NCBI RefSeq assembly: GCF_918797505.1
Contig: NC_092793.1
Location: 61,647,749 to 61,711,748, forward strand
DNA length: 64,000 nt
Direction of reading: 5' to 3'
From: Bemisia tabaci
Lineage: Eukaryota; Arthropoda; Insecta; Hemiptera; Aleyrodidae
Both the position numbers and the translations under genes were made by a program. A model generated the notes under the pieces. That model ran no database searches. It was not told where the DNA came from and was given only the letters and a program-made list of their open reading frames with translations. This document shows, one piece after another, positions 9,660-21,770 of this stretch. The first letter of the stretch is position 1; the number at the start of each line of letters is the position of its first letter.

Positions 9660-11640
9660 GAAAGTAATTGTTCCTCAAATTTTGTTATAATCAGCATTTC
9701 CTTACTCTCTCTAAAATAGGAAAAAATGATGTGAAGGTCTTAAATAAAAAAGATTAGCTTACAAGGGGGAAAGTGGATAGAATGCCTAGTCAAATTCTAA
9801 ACACGCATTATTCCCTTATTATGCAGTTCCAAAAGGTCATACCAGAAAAAATCTTTTGCTCAGTTTCAAGGTATTTTTTGGTAAATGATAACAATCCTGG
9901 CACGGAATAAGAACCCAGTGTATGTAGACAGCATAAAAATAATATCACTGAAATTATTGATTTTCGTTATGAATTCATTTAACAGGTACTTGTAAATTTA
10001 AATTGAATGTAGGACAAGCATCCATCAATTTTTTTATCATCAATCGATCAAAAAGGTACACTACCCACCCATTACAAATCTGATACCTAAACTCAAATCA
10101 TTAAAATACAAGAAATCAGAGGATAACAGGGCTCTGGCTTTTCATCACCACATAATTCTCTGGAAATTAAAATTTTGGACATGCTAATGATGTAGCATTA
10201 AATGGATCGGTTCTTCTCCAGACTTCCAATCCTCTACTCTTGACTCCTGAATAATGGGCACAGAAAAACACAGCTTATAGGAAGACAAACCTGGAGTCAT
10301 AACCGGTTCCATGAAAATGAAACATACTATTAATATTGTAACTGAAAATGGGGCTAGATATGTAAAGTTGCTAGTAGGTGTATATGTACTTAAGTACTTA
10401 CGAACTTCTCCTCCGTGCTAATCATTGTTGTTCAGTTATCTGCAAAGTAAGTTCTGCAGGTTGGAAGTGTGGGTACATTGAAGGATATTCTGCTAACTGT
10501 CAAATTATAGTTCCGCAATTTAATTGCAGTAAAGAGCTAGAAACTATAATGTTGAACTAAGCAGGTTTGATGGATCGATATTCTAGAGAAGATGGAGAAA
10601 TGAGTTGAAATAAAATGATTTCAGGGCAGCCTTTGAAAGAATTCCTCCAGAACTAATCTCTGGTTGAGTCATATGAAGTGGTAAAACTTTGAACCTCTTT
10701 GCCTGAATTTGATTTTGATGCGACTTGGTACCTTCCTACAAAATACAGTCCATTTCATGGATATATTGGATACGCAGTGACTGTTATGAAAAACCAAGGC
10801 GGATAAAGAATGAAAACATATTTTGAGGTTAGCTTTAATGAAAAATAAACAATTGTGTTCTGGCGCTGAGCGGAGATGTAAATTGATTTCTAAGTTGTTA
10901 TACGAAGTTAAAAATATTTCAGATGAGTTACCTGAGAAAAAATTGTCACCTTAAAATCTATGTGCCGCTGAAAGAAACCAAAATATTGAGCTTTGATACA
11001 TACATGAGGTCCTGATTCTAATTACGAGCGACTCATAGATAGGTACACACTGTTACTATCCCATGTATTAAAACAATAACACCGATATCGAGCGATCAAA
11101 TGATGATTTGGATAATGCTGATGTTTCTTGATTTAACAAACTGATGATAAGAATCACTGTCAGACTAAAGTCCTCCGGTTTCATCGCGAATTCTTGTCAC
11201 GCAGCACGCCGCTCGAACGAACAGATTAGTTAAACATCTACACTCTTGAACGAAGGAATACTGCCTTACTTGAAAGATTAAAGATCAGCAATAATGCTTT
11301 CAGATGTGTTTAGTTTAATGATTAAAGAATTAGTAACATAATACCTTGACTCACCCACCGGGATGGTGTTATTGTTATCAGTTTCTGTTGACATCAAGTC
11401 AACAGCACTGACTGACAGAGAGTTAAGTTCTACTGCATTCAGAGAGCGCCACTGATTCCGAGAATGAGCGGTGAATTTGAAATAGCACAGCACTTGAGAT
11501 AATCAATTTTTATTACTTTTAATTCGTTAACCGACTCGATACGACCGACTCGCGACGCCATTAGCATTTCAACTGAGACTGAAAAAGTAACGGACTTTTT
11601 TAAACGCACGTGATTCGTCACTGCACCTGCCTAAACAGTT
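9660..11640. other. unassigned stretch; lone MULE-like terminal word at 10795
   Basis: No gene was recognised. At 10795-10812, CAAGGCGGATAAAGAATG exactly matches the terminal repeat of the element at 58734-60309. It may be a solo remnant of that family. The rest holds nothing I can name. Confidence 0.4.
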
Positions 11641-11944
11641 TGTGACGGTATATGGCCAGTTTGGATTATAGCCGAACTAGTTCAGCTACTACCTAGAAGT
11701 GGTTTAGATACAACATAAACTTTTAGGTTTGTGATGAATCTAAAATAGGGTTTAGATAGCACATAAACTTGGTTATGCTAGGAGCTCAAAGGTTTTGTTT
11801 ACTACTTCAAACAGTTTGCCTATTAGCCTAATCGCCGCTGAACTGACCAGTTCGGCTAAAATCTGACCCTTTTTTTTTTCAGTGGAGTATAAACGAAAAT
11901 TTAGATTTTTAAATTAAGAGAGGTGAAGAGTTTTAGAATTTTGG

Positions 11945-11945
<1 letters not shown>

Positions 11946-12003
<58 letters not shown>
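11946..12003. repeat. (TA)n microsatellite, ~29 units
   Basis: An uninterrupted alternating TA tract of 58 bp. Confidence 0.97.
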
Positions 12004-12007
<4 letters not shown>

Positions 12008-12206
12008 TTTTTTATGACCTGCATTTTTCAACTCAGGGCTTCAGGATCGATGCTCTTTGAGCGAAAATTCCCAAAAATTACGAGGTCGGTCCGTCTGCAA
12101 TAGGTAGATATTTCTTCGAAATCTACCTGAAAATACAATCTCGCCGCCTAGGACCGACAACAGTTTGCCCAGCTTCTAAACGTGATGATCTTCGAAAACT
12201 TCGGGA

Positions 12207-12309
12207 GGGGGGGGGGGGGGCAGCAAGAACACTTTCTTACTTAAATCTGACTCCGTTTTCGTAATTTCCCCTAAAATCCGTCCCAGCGACAGAAAACAAT
12301 CCTGCAGAG

Positions 12310-12341
<32 letters not shown>
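12207..12341. repeat. poly(G)14 and poly(A)30 tracts
   Basis: G runs from 12207 to 12220 and A from 12312 to 12341. The poly(A) could be a retroposon tail, but no retroposon body is recognisable beside it. Confidence 0.8.
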
Positions 12342-12343
<2 letters not shown>

Positions 12344-12349
12344 AAAATC

Positions 12350-13220
12350 GTTTAAAGGACGACAACACTAGAGAAAAGGCGGGGTGCAAGTTGCAATGAT
12401 TAGGGATGACCATTTTTAAGTGCTCTGAAAAGTCTGTTAAATCGAATCAATTTTTCGAGCCGAAGTCGAATTATTGAAAGAAAAAGAATCGAAATTTCCG
12501 ACGTTGATGTGTCACATGAGGCCTAGGTTCTGTGAAACCCGAGTTTCATTTGAAGTTCAGTTATACTAATAATTATGTTTTGGGCGTCGAACTAGGATTA
12601 TTAAGCGTTTCGAAATCGAATTCTTCCAACCGATTTTAAAGTTGAATCTATTTTTTACCAAAAATCAAATCGACTTGCTGAAATCGATTCATTCGAAAAA
12701 ATCGGCTTCTTTACTAATGACTGAGTCACCTCAGAACCCACTTCTCTCTGAGGACAGAAGGAGGTAGTGAGTTTGCTCATGGGTGAATGTTGGTAGACAG
12801 TGCCGCAATCAAGACGGATCAATTCGTTTGGAGACCAGCGTTACGCGATCGGGATGCGGGCACATGACAACGATCGGCAAACACTGATGTAAAACAGGCT
12901 TTATGCATGGCGCCACGCGTGCCGGGAAAGTCCCGCGTCCATCCCTGAAGCAGAAATGGTGTAAACCCAACATGTGCATCATAATTACGAGAGAGGAAGG
13001 AAGAGAACTAGGATATTTCTGAAATTCAGGGCACTTACATTCTGCAGTTTCTTCCAGGAAACACTGCTGAAAAATTAGTGGATACATGAAGAAGTCTCAG
13101 ACCGCCCGTACCGGAGTACCAGGCTCTACCCTCGGTTATATTACGTCAGACGAAGGCGCGAAAATCGGAGACGAATGGGAAATTGACCCCGTAGATCTAA
13201 ATTTTATCATTTCGACGTTA
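12350..13220. other. unassigned non-coding stretch
   Basis: No gene or repeat partner was recognised. Around 12430-12700 variants of AATCGAATT, AATCGA and TTTTTCGA recur irregularly. Confidence 0.4.
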
Positions 13221-13227
13221 TCCGGCG

Positions 13228-13983
13228 CAGGGTGTCTACTAAATACAACAGGCTGGCAAAAAATCAGTGCTTTCACAGTACTTTTTCAGTACCTTCCCAA
13301 GAAATTAAGTGCCTTCTCAACAGGAAAATTCATTCCTCTGCCTCATTCATTTCAGTGCCTCTATTTAACGAAATTTGGAAAATTTCGAAAATTAAAAATT
13401 CTCGCTCGAATTGCGACAAAAATGATCCGGACACAAAATGTCATAGCTGGCTTGAGGATTAAGTGACTGAACAATCTCGATCTTGCAGGCAATTACTTGA
13501 GTCCCTTTATACTGGGAGTGCAGACAAAACGAATCCATTTCTGGTTAGTTCCCGTATTTTAGGCCTCTCACAGTGTCACAAAGGGGAGTAAAGATTGGAT
13601 TATCACCAATTGCAAAGATTATAAACTGGAATGGACTGGGGAATTATGGACAGAGCTAGGAACAAACGGAATGAAAGAATGGACGAATACAGGAATTTAG
13701 GAAAGAGTTGATCAAAGATTACGAAAAACGTTCAATTTAGGTGATTTTTATTCTCGTTTGTGACATCCATGAGCCGTGTTGTCTTACCTCTCTCTATAAA
13801 AGGACTCCAGCAAATCATACTCAAAGAATCAGTGCGCAGGGGATTGCATGCTTTCTGGACTTTATTCCAGGAAAAAATTCCAAACCTTCTTGCGGAATTT
13901 CCGCACTTTATCAGTACTTCCGGACCGCCCTTAAAAAATCAGGATCCGGACTTTCCAGAAATTCCGGACCAGTGGACACCCTG
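13228..13983. mobile_element. TIR element ending CAGGGTGTC, with MITE M2 nested
   Basis: CAGGGTGTCTACT at the left is mirrored by AGTGGACACCCTG at the right. Interior words such as CAGTACCTTCCC and CCGGACTTTCCAG are typical of non-autonomous elements of this look. A MITE (13499-13806) sits inside. No clear target duplication is visible. The open frames on + (13086-13466 and 13760-14134) cross the element ends and have no recognisable domain. Confidence 0.55.
13499..13806. mobile_element. MITE family M2, copy 1
   Basis: GAGTCCCTTTATACTG at the left is mirrored by CTCTATAAAAGGACTC at the right. A second copy at 48840-49144 matches across the whole length, for example GGAATGGACTGGGGAATTA and GATTACGAAAAACGTTCAA. 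It is about 308 bp and non-coding. Confidence 0.85.
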
Positions 13984-14244
13984 TGGACTAAGGTGTCCTG
14001 CGTGTAAAAGAGAAGTCCTTACTTTGAAAATTGGGGCTCCCATCAGTTTTAAAATTGAATGCCTCGGGGGAATTGAAAAAAAAAAATCTCAAGGCGGTAA
14101 TGGCGGTATATTGTACAGTTTTCTATTAAAATAAAGGACTAATCATGAGAGGAAATTAGACGACGTGACACGCCGATAATATCTGTTAAAGCCGTCCGAT
14201 CAATAGAATCCAATCTTCGTTGTTTTTTCAAGGCTCGCCTTGTA

Positions 14245-15175
14245 CAGGGTGGCCCAGACCTACCGTACCAGGCCTTTTTTTCGGTTAATTTGGATCGCAC
14301 GAAGTCCAGGATCGCGGGGATGAATAGGGAATCGACCCCAAGGAATCCGAATTTCATGGTCCCAGAGCCCAACTGGCGCCCCTTGGGGCGTAAAAGGGGG
14401 GTCCGTACTTCAAAAGTCAGGGTTAATGTCAAAATTTTGAAATTATTTCATCGGAATCAGAATGTACGGAAATTATTAAGCTGAATCGACACCAAGAAAT
14501 CCAAAATCGGACCATCCGGGTCCAAAATACCGACCCCTAAAGGTGGGGGACAGAGCCCCCTTTCAAAAAAAATCAAGTTCGTTAAATTGACGTGGAGAGT
14601 CGGAAAAAATGTGTAATCATAGGTAATCGACCCCAAGGAATCCAAAGAGGGTCCCATTGTCCTCAGACACTTTTCTGATGGGGCACAGGGGGTCTCTGAA
14701 CTTTTAAATTTAACCGGTGTGGAGGTTACTCCTGTGCCTCATCAGAAAAGTGTCTGAGGACAATGGGACCCTCTTTGGATTCCTTGGGGTCGATTACCTA
14801 TGATTACACATTTTTTCCGACTCTCCACGTCAATTTAACGAACTTGATTTTTTTTGAAAGGGGGCTCTGTCCCCCACCTTTAGGGGTCGGTATTTTGGAC
14901 CCGGATGGTCCGATTTTAGATTTCTTGGCGTCGATTGAGGTTAAAAATTTCCGTACATTCTGATTCCGATGAAATAATTTCAAAATTTTGACATTAACCC
15001 TGACTTTTGAAGTACGGACCCCCCTTTTACTCCCCAAGGGGCGCCAGTTGGGCTCTGGGACCATGAAATTTGGATTCCTTGGGGTCGATTCCCTATTCAT
15101 CCCCGCGATCCTGGTCTTCGTGCGACCCAAATTAACCGAAAAAAAGGCCTGGTACGGTAGGTCTGGGCCACCCTG
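14245..15175. mobile_element. foldback element P2 with TA target duplication
   Basis: CAGGGTGGCCCAGACC at the left end is mirrored by GGTCTGGGCCACCCTG at the right end, and each end is flanked by TA (14243-14244, 15176-15177). The arms are 14245-14690 and 14731-15175, separated by only 40 bp, and are nearly identical by eye. Inside each arm the word ATCGACCCCAAGGAATCC recurs with variants about every 150-170 bp. The TA duplication fits the Tc1/mariner superfamily, as a non-autonomous member. Open frames on both strands mirror each other and are not genes. Confidence 0.92.
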
Positions 15176-15189
15176 TATATTGATCATAG

Positions 15190-15855
15190 TATTTCAGAGA
15201 GAAGAACGAACAGGGTGTCTATAAAAATTTCATCTCGGATTTTCCTGATATTTTCAATGAAATGTCCTAGTTTGTTGCGCGAATGAATTTATAATTGTCT
15301 GATTTTAAACCTAAAAGATTTAGAATCGAATCATATGTGTCACTTTCGCACGTCCTAAACTATTTCTAGTTAAAAATGCTTGACGTACATGGACTTTCCT
15401 AGAAATTTTCCAGTTCTTACTGACGGCACAACATTTCGACATTGCAAGAATGTGACCATTCGCCAAAGGTATTTTAAGGAGGGAATTTTTGGGCATCTAC
15501 GACTTTTCGAAACCCATTATTCTCCTACTTACATAAAAAAATCAACGCGATTTAAGATAGAGATTGTTAAGTCATACTCCTGGAAAAATTACAGGACTAG
15601 TATTTTTTTTTCAACCTTGCAATACAGTCCCGAATCTTCATCCGAGGAACTACGCTAAATGGGGAATTTGACTCCAGATGCCGTAGATGCTATTGCACAG
15701 GATAATATTTCACGAGACAGTTGATTGAATAGGGGAGTCGGAGTCCCACAGGAGTCGTTGGTCACTCGTCAAATATTGTCACCTCTCACAGTTGTGCAAA
15801 GGCAATTTTTTCAGCCTGTTGTCAAGCTTTTGGATTCGGTGCCAAAATAAAAACA

Positions 15856-15888
<33 letters not shown>

Positions 15889-16200
15889 CCGAAGAAAAGG
15901 CAGATTTGTTGATATACATTGAACAATGAAAGCACGGTCAAACAAAAGAAGAGAAGATATGAGGCTCTCGGTTGCTCGCTCCTTGTGAAAAATTGAAAGA
16001 TGGCTCCGAGCCAGGAACAAAAAACATGAATTTAGCTAGCTAAAAATTCTTTCGGGACGCTCGCGAAAGAGGGAATAAAATGGCTCAGTTTACCAATCAC
16101 ATATATTCGCGTGCTTCAAAACTGACAGTCAACTCCATTGCTAGGAGCCTTGAGTTCGAATCCCACTGCTGCGACAAATTGAGCTGGATGTAAAAAGGAA
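15190..16200. other. unassigned stretch with poly(A)27
   Basis: CAGGGTGTCTATAAAA at about 15212 resembles the end of the element at 13228 but has no partner nearby. An A tract spans 15861-15887. GAGTTCGAATCCC at 16152 resembles a pol III B box, but no properly spaced A box supports it. Confidence 0.4.
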
Positions 16201-16207
16201 TTTTTCA

Positions 16208-16650
16208 CCCCCCCCCCCCCCCCCTTGGAGTTTCTTCATACTTCTTCGTTCATCAATTACTCAGAATTGAGCGCTTCTTTCCACCAATTTTCAGACCCCC
16301 GAAAAAGCTTTTTTTCAGTTTCTGAGTCGAAAAAATGTCTTTTCAACTAGAAGTATACAAATATCTCAATTTTTCATTTGAACCAAAACCACTTCTTAAA
16401 TTTTTAGCCTTTTTCTGCATCCAAAGAGTCGTTCATTAGGCTGGGGAACCGAAGGGTTCGAGAGTTATGGACGATTGAAGTTTCTGCTATACGCGCGCCA
16501 AACTATGGTTCTAAAGCCAGATTTGCGTGTTATCGAATGTTCGAACCGTGCAAAATAAATTATTAGGGATTCTTGAGCGTCGCTGAGTACAACAATTGCA
16601 GAGTACCTCCAAAAAATTCACTTTTTTGAAAATATTGTTCTTTACCTTTT
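16208..16650 (+). repeat. diverged single-arm relic of palindrome P5
   Basis: After a C17 tract, sequence from about 16240 follows the left arm of the palindrome at 57.1-57.65 kb in the same order: GAGCGCTTCTTT, TTTTCAGACCCCC, TTTGAACCAAAACCA, GGCTGGGGAACCG, then CTTGAGCGTCGCTGAGT and CCAAAAAATTCAC. It is well diverged and no mirrored arm is present. Confidence 0.75.
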
Positions 16651-16654
16651 TTTA

Positions 16655-17470
16655 AAAAAATACCTTTTTAAAATGTAGTTTTACTTGCTTATAATAATAA
16701 CCGATACAGATAAACCGTTCATCAATTTCATTTATCTGAGTCTAAAGCCTGCTGAATTGACCTCCGAATTTGGTGCTTCACGAAATACATTCTCACGGAA
16801 TATATACTTACGGGATACATACTCACGGAATATATGATATCGGAATAAATACTCACGCGTAATCAACCGCCACGGAACACGCTAATTATTTACGCATGAG
16901 CGTGTTATGAACATTTTTTCAGTACCTGTACCCTATTCTTAATTGCATTTTGAGGAGAATAACATTAATTTCGTTGCTTGATACCTGACTCGGCCTGCTG
17001 ATACATTTTTCTTTTTCTTACACATGTAAGACGGATTTTCCTGTTGTAAGTGAATCGATTAGTTCTGTAATTAGATTGGTTAAATTTTGAGGGAGCTTGG
17101 AATTGAAAAATTTGGGCGTTATTGTTCTCTTAGGTAACACGACAGAGCTGTATCGTGATGGCAGAGAGAGCATTAAGTGTCTTTTTCGAAATCGAGTTTC
17201 CTTCAAAATTCGTCTGATCTCTTTTGGATGAAATTACAGAAAAATCTAAAACAGAAAAATTCATCCTAATTGTATGAAAACGAGACAAATGAGCAAGCCG
17301 TAAGTGCGCAAAAAATGACGTAGTTTCAGGCATGACAGCCGTAAATGACATTATTCCTCCAGGAAGCAAATGAAAACAGTGCTTTCAAGTACAGTGCCGC
17401 CCTTTTCTGCTTAATTTTAACTTGAAAATGTGTTTGTTGCGTGTTCAAAACGCAACGACGAAAGCATGCA
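16655..17470. other. unassigned stretch with ACTCACGGAATA word repeats
   Basis: Around 16785-16860 variants of ATACTCACGGAATATAT recur four times. Otherwise I recognise nothing. Confidence 0.4.
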
Positions 17471-17474
17471 GAAG

Positions 17475-17722
17475 CTAGCACTTACGGCTGTCTTGCCTAA
17501 CAATAGCCTTACATGAAAATGAATGATACACTTTTCATGTAATTGAAATAAAATCGGTCAATTTGTACTTATTCAAACTATTTCTAGGAGGCTTTCGGAT
17601 GATTATTGCCGAAAAAAAACGGAGGCCTCTTTCAATATAATTTTTCGGTCACACGCTTCTACGCCAGTTTTCTCGAAACTTCATGTTTGCCCTTACTGCT
17701 TTCTTCTCTATCACGGCAGAGC
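17475..17722 (+). repeat. dispersed repeat, copy 2 (partner at 1-248)
   Basis: This is the diverged same-strand copy of the block at the start of the window, beginning AGCACTTACGGCTGTCTTGC and ending CTATCACGGCAG. The tandem array that follows copy 1 is absent here. Confidence 0.75.
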
Positions 17723-17729
17723 TATCGAG

Positions 17730-18960
17730 GTTCGAAATTTTTCATCTTTCTTAAACTCTTTGTTATCGACGACTACATGACAACGCTGCGCTCGTCGGTG
17801 GGACGAACATCTGCGTGCGTCAAACGTGGTTGTGGTACTTCCGCGCGGGCTGCGTTCGTAGCGCGTCGCGTCGCGTCTCGTCGTCCGGTTCGGATGCGGA
17901 TCTTCTGAACCAGTTTCATCTCTGCCAGCGGCGGCGATATCACCCATCTCTGCGCGTCTCTGCTGTCGTTGCTTCGTCCTTGATCCCACGGAGCCTTCCT
18001 TGAGTGTCGTTACGTGCTAGGGGATGGAGTTCTTGCGGGCAGCTCACATGTCCCATGAGTTCAAGTAGAGTACCTACAGAGGGGGAGTGTGACCACTAGG
18101 GAGTCAAGAGTCATCTTATTCTTGCCCCGATGAGGGACAAAGAATGACCTAAACAAAAATCGTTTTACGGGATCTTATTCTGCCATGAAAAGAGTCTCTG
18201 AAATTGAAGGGTCAACTTTGGCGTAGTTGCCAAGTCACTGAAAAACATCGTCAAAAATCGCTGAAAAGTCGCTAAAAATCATGCTTTTCTGGCTCGGTAA
18301 GGGCTGCGCATAGGTAAAAAACATCCCCCAGCAAAATAATTATTTTATCCTCTTATTCTACTAAAAAAAAAGTCTACGAAAAGTGAAAGCCCGATTGTTT
18401 ATATGCTTGCCAAGTCGTGCAAAAAAATGGCGAAAATCTATGTGCTCTCGGTCAAATCGAGCGATTCGGCCTAACTGTGAGCTCGCAAACGGGAAAAAAC
18501 CGCCCGCATTCGAAAAACTAATATTTTTCCCTAATCATCTACATAAATGGTTCCTAAAAACCGAAAATTGACTTTTTGCGTGGTTGCCAAGTCACCTATA
18601 AAAATCGATAAAATCGTTGAAATATACGAGGCGCATTCGGCCGCAATCGCGTTTTTTGCATTTTTAAGGGCATGTGGGGGGCTCAAAAAATATGTTGATC
18701 TAAAAACCAATTAGCACACCTTAAATGACTACTAGTAGTGAGTTAATGCTCCAAAAATCAGGGCTCTAGCAAATTTTTATTATGCTTAAATAGTGCGATG
18801 AAATCGGGGAAAACAGCATAAATCACGTGATTTTTGGACACAAACTGCAGAAGAGGCACCCCAAGAAAATTTTTTTTCGAGGAACGCTTTAGCACACTTT
18901 AGTTAGCTGCCTGGGCGCAACTTTTCCCCCTATACATTTTTGAAATTCGAAAGTCGATGT
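17730..18960. other. unassigned stretch
   Basis: A CpG-rich patch around 17760-18000 gives overlapping short frames on both strands with Arg/Ser-rich products, as expected of GC-rich non-coding DNA. The rest (AAAATCGCTGAAAAGTCGC-like words) is unassigned. Confidence 0.4.
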
Positions 18961-18980
18961 TTTTTGACTTGCCACGGGGT

Positions 18981-19325
18981 GGGGGGGGGGGGGGGGGGAG
19001 GAGGCTAGGGGATAGACTTGATTCTTAGCAAAATCACACGGAAAGCTTATTTTGACGGACTGTAAATTTTAAAAAATGCCTTTTAATTCTTTGAAAGAGG
19101 GCACAAAACACCACCTGGGTCATTAATTTCCTAGAAGATCTCTGGACTATACTCAAATTGAATCCACGACGGAGGGCACTGTATTCTGCGAGATCACCCA
19201 GAGTGCTGGCTAACTTTGAAGGACTGTAGATTTTGAAAAAAAATACCTTACATTCTTTGAAAGTTAGCATCAAGTATCACTAGTGTATCATTTCTTTAAT
19301 TTCCTAAAAGATCTTCAGACTAGAC
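18981..19325 (-). repeat. ~164-bp tandem repeat, about 2 copies, with G18 tract
   Basis: Two tandem units with CCACCTGGGTCATTAATTTCC at 19111 and a diverged equivalent near 19275. The reverse complement matches the three-unit array at 45100-45575 (CAGGTGGTGC, AGAATTAAAGGCATTTT). A homopolymer borders both arrays: G18 at 18981-18998 here and C13 at 45595-45607 there. Confidence 0.75.
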
Positions 19326-19329
19326 TCAT

Positions 19330-20485
19330 AATTGGAGAAAAGCCAACAGCGCCAACGCGTACTCAACTTCAACTTTTGGGCGTACGAGCAATGAGCATTT
19401 ATCGGCACGTAATCGCTCAAATTGACAGCGCTGGCCATGATTTTAATGTTCTAATGTCCTTCAAGTATCTCTGAGGAACGTCAATATTTTTTTGAGGGAG
19501 AGGACTAAGGGGCAAAAACCAGAAATTTGCAATTGCGGGTTCATCGCTGAAAGAAACCTTGGACTAAACTAAACAAACTCAGATACTGCTCTAGGTCAGG
19601 TGAAACCTAGGACTTCAAATAAATTACGTCCAAAATTACTCCAAGCAAGTATGTGAAATTTTTACTTTCGTGGAATTGGCAGACTTTTTCTAAATGTCTC
19701 AGTAGCGCCGGCTTAAGCGAGGAAGTCTTGTGCGACCCTCGCACCACGATGGGCGGGGGGAAGCCCCACTCCCATATCCCATATCCCGGCGCAAAGCCGC
19801 CCCCCCCCATATATGTCATAAATTGGCCAGAGGCTTTTCCTTCTTTATTTATTCTAATTCCCTGACTTTCCTTGACCTCTCCCTGCCCTTTGCCGAACTC
19901 TTTGACTTATTCTGGTCAGCGTGAACTTTCCGACTCTCTCAGTACCTTACACGTAAAAAAAACCACACGAGATAAAAAGCGACAAGAATTTAATAACGAA
20001 GTAGCGGTATGGAGAAGTCGCGCTGGGGGAGGGGTGCGGGAGGGGCGATAAACACGAAGTTATGCATTTGGGTATGGGTTGTTGACCTCGAAAAGATTCA
20101 AATACACAGGGACTCCGCTAAAAACTGTGAACTTGAGAAAATTGATCCGCAGTGAGGCGGCGGGGAGGGGAGAGAGGATTTGCACATTTTTAAGGCTTAA
20201 ATGCAATTTCTAAGCTATTGGTGCGTGATTTTGAACTGCGTCTCTGATATTATGTGACTCCGCGTTGTCAAGCTGCCTAAAAGCCGGGAAAGACAATTCG
20301 TTAAATGCCATGCACGCGCAGCGTGTAAGTATATCTGTATCATTTGACACATCAGAGGTTTCAGCGAGGCGGATCTTTTCTTATGGTCGCTTTGTCACAT
20401 GTCACACGTTCTCTGTATCCATCGATTGATCTTTGGCTGGTGACAATTCAAGATAGCGAAAAAGATGCACTTAATCTATAGAAAA
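19330..20485. other. unassigned stretch
   Basis: It holds a GGGGGGAAGCCCC hairpin near 19755 and a C9 run at 19800. No gene or repeat partner was recognised. Confidence 0.4.
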
Positions 20486-20706
20486 ATTATCTATACTAAA
20501 AGCTCCGAGACCTCCTAATTTAGCGGAACTGGTAACGCTTAGTTTCAGTGTTCTCTCGGGCCGATTTTAATTATTTTTGTGGCTATCGACGGGCAATTTT
20601 CTCTAGATGAGCCCGTTCCATTCAGATTTTCAAAATATGATCCGGGTTTTTTTTTTTTTTATATTACGTGGTAAAGTTGAAAATTCTCCCACTTAAACAA
20701 TGTAAA

Positions 20707-20805
20707 TTTACGTTTTTTGTCATGGTTCGTTTGAGCGTTGTACTAGACCGATGACTATGACTGTACTAGACTCATTGTCAAACGAACTATGACAAAAAAC
20801 GTAAA
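20707..20805. mobile_element. 99-bp MITE inserted in one arm of P3
   Basis: TTTACGTTTTTTGTCAT at the left is mirrored by ATGACAAAAAACGTAAA at the right, with TCGTTTGA against TCAAACGA further in. The other P3 arm (about 22427-22445) runs straight through the site, so this is an insertion after the duplication. GTAAA at the junctions may be the target duplication. Confidence 0.9.
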
Positions 20806-21749
20806 GAGCGACGCCAAAAACGACCGTTTTTTGGCACAATTTGGGCCAGAAGGGATTTTTCTGAAACCGGGCCCAAACGATACCTTATGATACCCTAAAA
20901 CTCTGGTAAAAATTTTAGCTTGAGTATACGCACCGTTTTTGAGAAATGGGGGGGCAAAGTTGCCAAATCGCCATCATTCTGGACAGCATTTTTACAGCAA
21001 AAAGACGGGGAAAATGGACGAAAAAGTTACACTATTGATGGGTTTGGGCTGTAAATGTTCTTATTGAGCCCCCGTGCATGTAACTGTGTTCAGTTTCAAA
21101 AATTTTGGACGTACAGTGGTCCGAAATGGGGAGAAATCGTGGACAGATAAGGATTCTTTGTCAAACTTTTTAAAAATGGAAGTAAAATTGTTGGTCTCCT
21201 GCAGAGATCATGTGGAACAATGTTCTTATCGGTCTTCAATGCATTCATTTGAGTTCAGTTCATCAATTTTCATCGCACAATGGTCCAAAATGGGAAATCA
21301 GTGGACAAATTAAGATCTTCTGCCTAACTTTTTAAAAATGATGTACGACTATTGGTCCCCTGCAGAGATCATGGGGAACAATGTTCTTATCAATGCATTC
21401 AATTGGGTTCAGTTTATCAAATTTTCATCGCACAATGGTCCAAAATGGGAAATTAGTGGACAAATTAAGATCTTCTGTTGAAATTTTTGAAAAATAACAT
21501 GAAACTATGAGGTTTTTCACTAGATTCGAAAGGTGTAAATTCAAAATAAGTTAGTAGGCAATAAAAGCTATCCATGTTCACTGTTTTGAACTGAACAAAT
21601 GAGGTCTGGAAACGGTAATTCAGGAGGAACTTAGCTTTTGGATCCTTAAAATCCGGCTAACTGGGTGATTTTTGTCCTAGTTAGTTGTCAGAGAATAATT
21701 GTAGTTAGAATAATACTTTACAATAAATCCTTTCTAAGGATTTAGGAAA

Positions 21750-21770
21750 GGTTAGGTTAGGTTAGGTTAG
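21750..21770. repeat. short interstitial TTAGG telomere-type repeat
   Basis: Four consecutive TTAGG-type units lie in the spacer of palindrome P3. TTAGG is the common arthropod telomere repeat. This short array is interstitial, not a telomere. Confidence 0.8.

Larger units (their letters stand above)
8827..11884. mobile_element. possible 3.06-kb TIR element, or two separate ends
   Basis: CACTGAAAAAAAAGGGTTT at 8827 is mirrored at the far end by a tract ending TTTTTTTTTTCAGTG at 11884. Just inside are related TTTGGATTTTTGCC and CAGATTTTAGCC words, and both ends hold CTAAACTAGTT or CCGAACTAGTT-like motifs. No target duplication and no transposase were found. The right end could instead belong to a ~235-bp MITE starting near 11650, where TAGCCGAACTAGTTCAG is mirrored by CTGAACTGACCAGTTCGGCTA near 11838. 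Confidence 0.3.

Noticed and set aside
16081..16165. Possible tRNA or SINE (TGGCTCAGT and GAGTTCGAATCCC)
   Set aside because: The boxes are about 71 bases apart and the intervening sequence does not fold as a tRNA.
17760..18003. Arg/Ser-rich coding region
   Set aside because: Overlapping frames on three frames and both strands in CpG-rich DNA, with no domain.
21750..21770. Telomere
   Set aside because: Only four TTAGG units, inside a palindrome loop.
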